Part shown: piece by piece, positions 64,000 through 64,000 of the stretch | Position numbering within the stretch: position 1 is the stretch's first letter | Layout of the letters: each line of letters begins with the position of its first letter | From: Candidatus Aminicenantota bacterium | Lineage (GTDB): Bacteria; Acidobacteriota; Aminicenantia; Aminicenantales; Aminicenantaceae | Direction of reading: 5' to 3' | Assembly (NCBI GenBank): GCA_020344415.1 | Contig: CP070825.1 | Location: 2,513,397-2,577,396, forward strand | DNA: 64,000 nt | Position numbers and translations under genes: made by a program | Notes under the pieces: model-generated | Seen by the model: only the letters and a program-made list of their open reading frames with translations | Told to the model about the DNA's origin: nothing | The model's database searches: none

Positions 64000-64000
64000 T

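Noticed and set aside
1..64000. CRISPR array, rRNA, phage or restriction-defence island
   Set aside because: No regular direct repeats with unique spacers, no rRNA-like conserved sequence, and no integrase, capsid or nuclease set were seen.

Overview
The window is a gene-dense bacterial chromosome segment of moderate-to-low G+C. It looks Gram-negative: there is a TonB-dependent receptor with its leader, a truncated TolC-type outer-membrane factor, Tat components, and a NamZ/MurQ-like peptidoglycan pair. It also carries a full bacterial V-type ATPase operon, several sodium-coupled transporters, a RAYT transposase and many short palindromic intergenic repeats. This mix would fit an anaerobic heterotroph such as Candidatus Aminicenantes or a related acidobacterial-type lineage. 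That placement is inference; no 16S rRNA is present.

Layout. 1-5.75 kb (mostly minus): a beta-lactamase-fold serine hydrolase cut by the window edge, an NhaC-type antiporter, a RAYT transposase (plus) and UvrA. 6-9.7 kb (plus): DUF3311 protein, Na+/solute symporter and M20 amidohydrolase in one translationally coupled operon, then MntP. 9.7-12.1 kb: a rearranged stretch where a decayed IS3-like element sits between a SnoaL-like gene and a truncated outer-membrane factor. 12.3-14.6 kb: a BtuB-like receptor under a cobalamin riboswitch with a visible terminator and promoter. 15.4-23.7 kb: mixed metabolic and RNA-modification genes (PLP decarboxylase, B3/B4 protein, TrmO, IlvE, two Cys-rich small families, radical SAM, QueF, EamA exporter).

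23.7-28.6 kb (minus): queC-queD-queE run into an orphan prepilin-like gene, a GT87-like enzyme and a PAP2 protein. Divergently, 28.7-37.7 kb holds an unrecognised repeat protein followed by nine V-ATPase genes in the order of the Enterococcus ntp operon. Its c-subunit carries the Na+-ligand pattern, which suggests a Na+ economy shared with the NhaC-like antiporter and the symporter.

37.7-54.9 kb (almost all minus): two GT-C membrane glycosyltransferase-like proteins, a sulfatase-fold protein (plus), methyltransferase, B12-type radical SAM, GT2, NamZ, an exported-looking double-SIS MurQ/GKRP-like protein, dCMP deaminase with a P-loop kinase, aldehyde dehydrogenase, DUF362 and TatA/TatC. 55-64 kb (plus): S41 protease, RpiB, SHMT-like enzyme, a purD-purE-mtaB-mutL run, and tRNA-Pro(UGG) ending one base before the window end.

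The most unusual non-coding content is a set of interspersed repeats: GGGGACAG(T)CCCC palindromes, TCATTGCGAG/CTCGCAATGA elements, TTGAT-TY-ATCAA palindromes, and a 190-239 bp inverted-repeat element present twice, one copy containing two of the GGGGACAGTCCCC palindromes. Start codons for several genes (nhaC, ctpA, rpiB, purD, ntpK) were moved inward from the longest open frame on ribosome-site, signal-peptide or repeat evidence.
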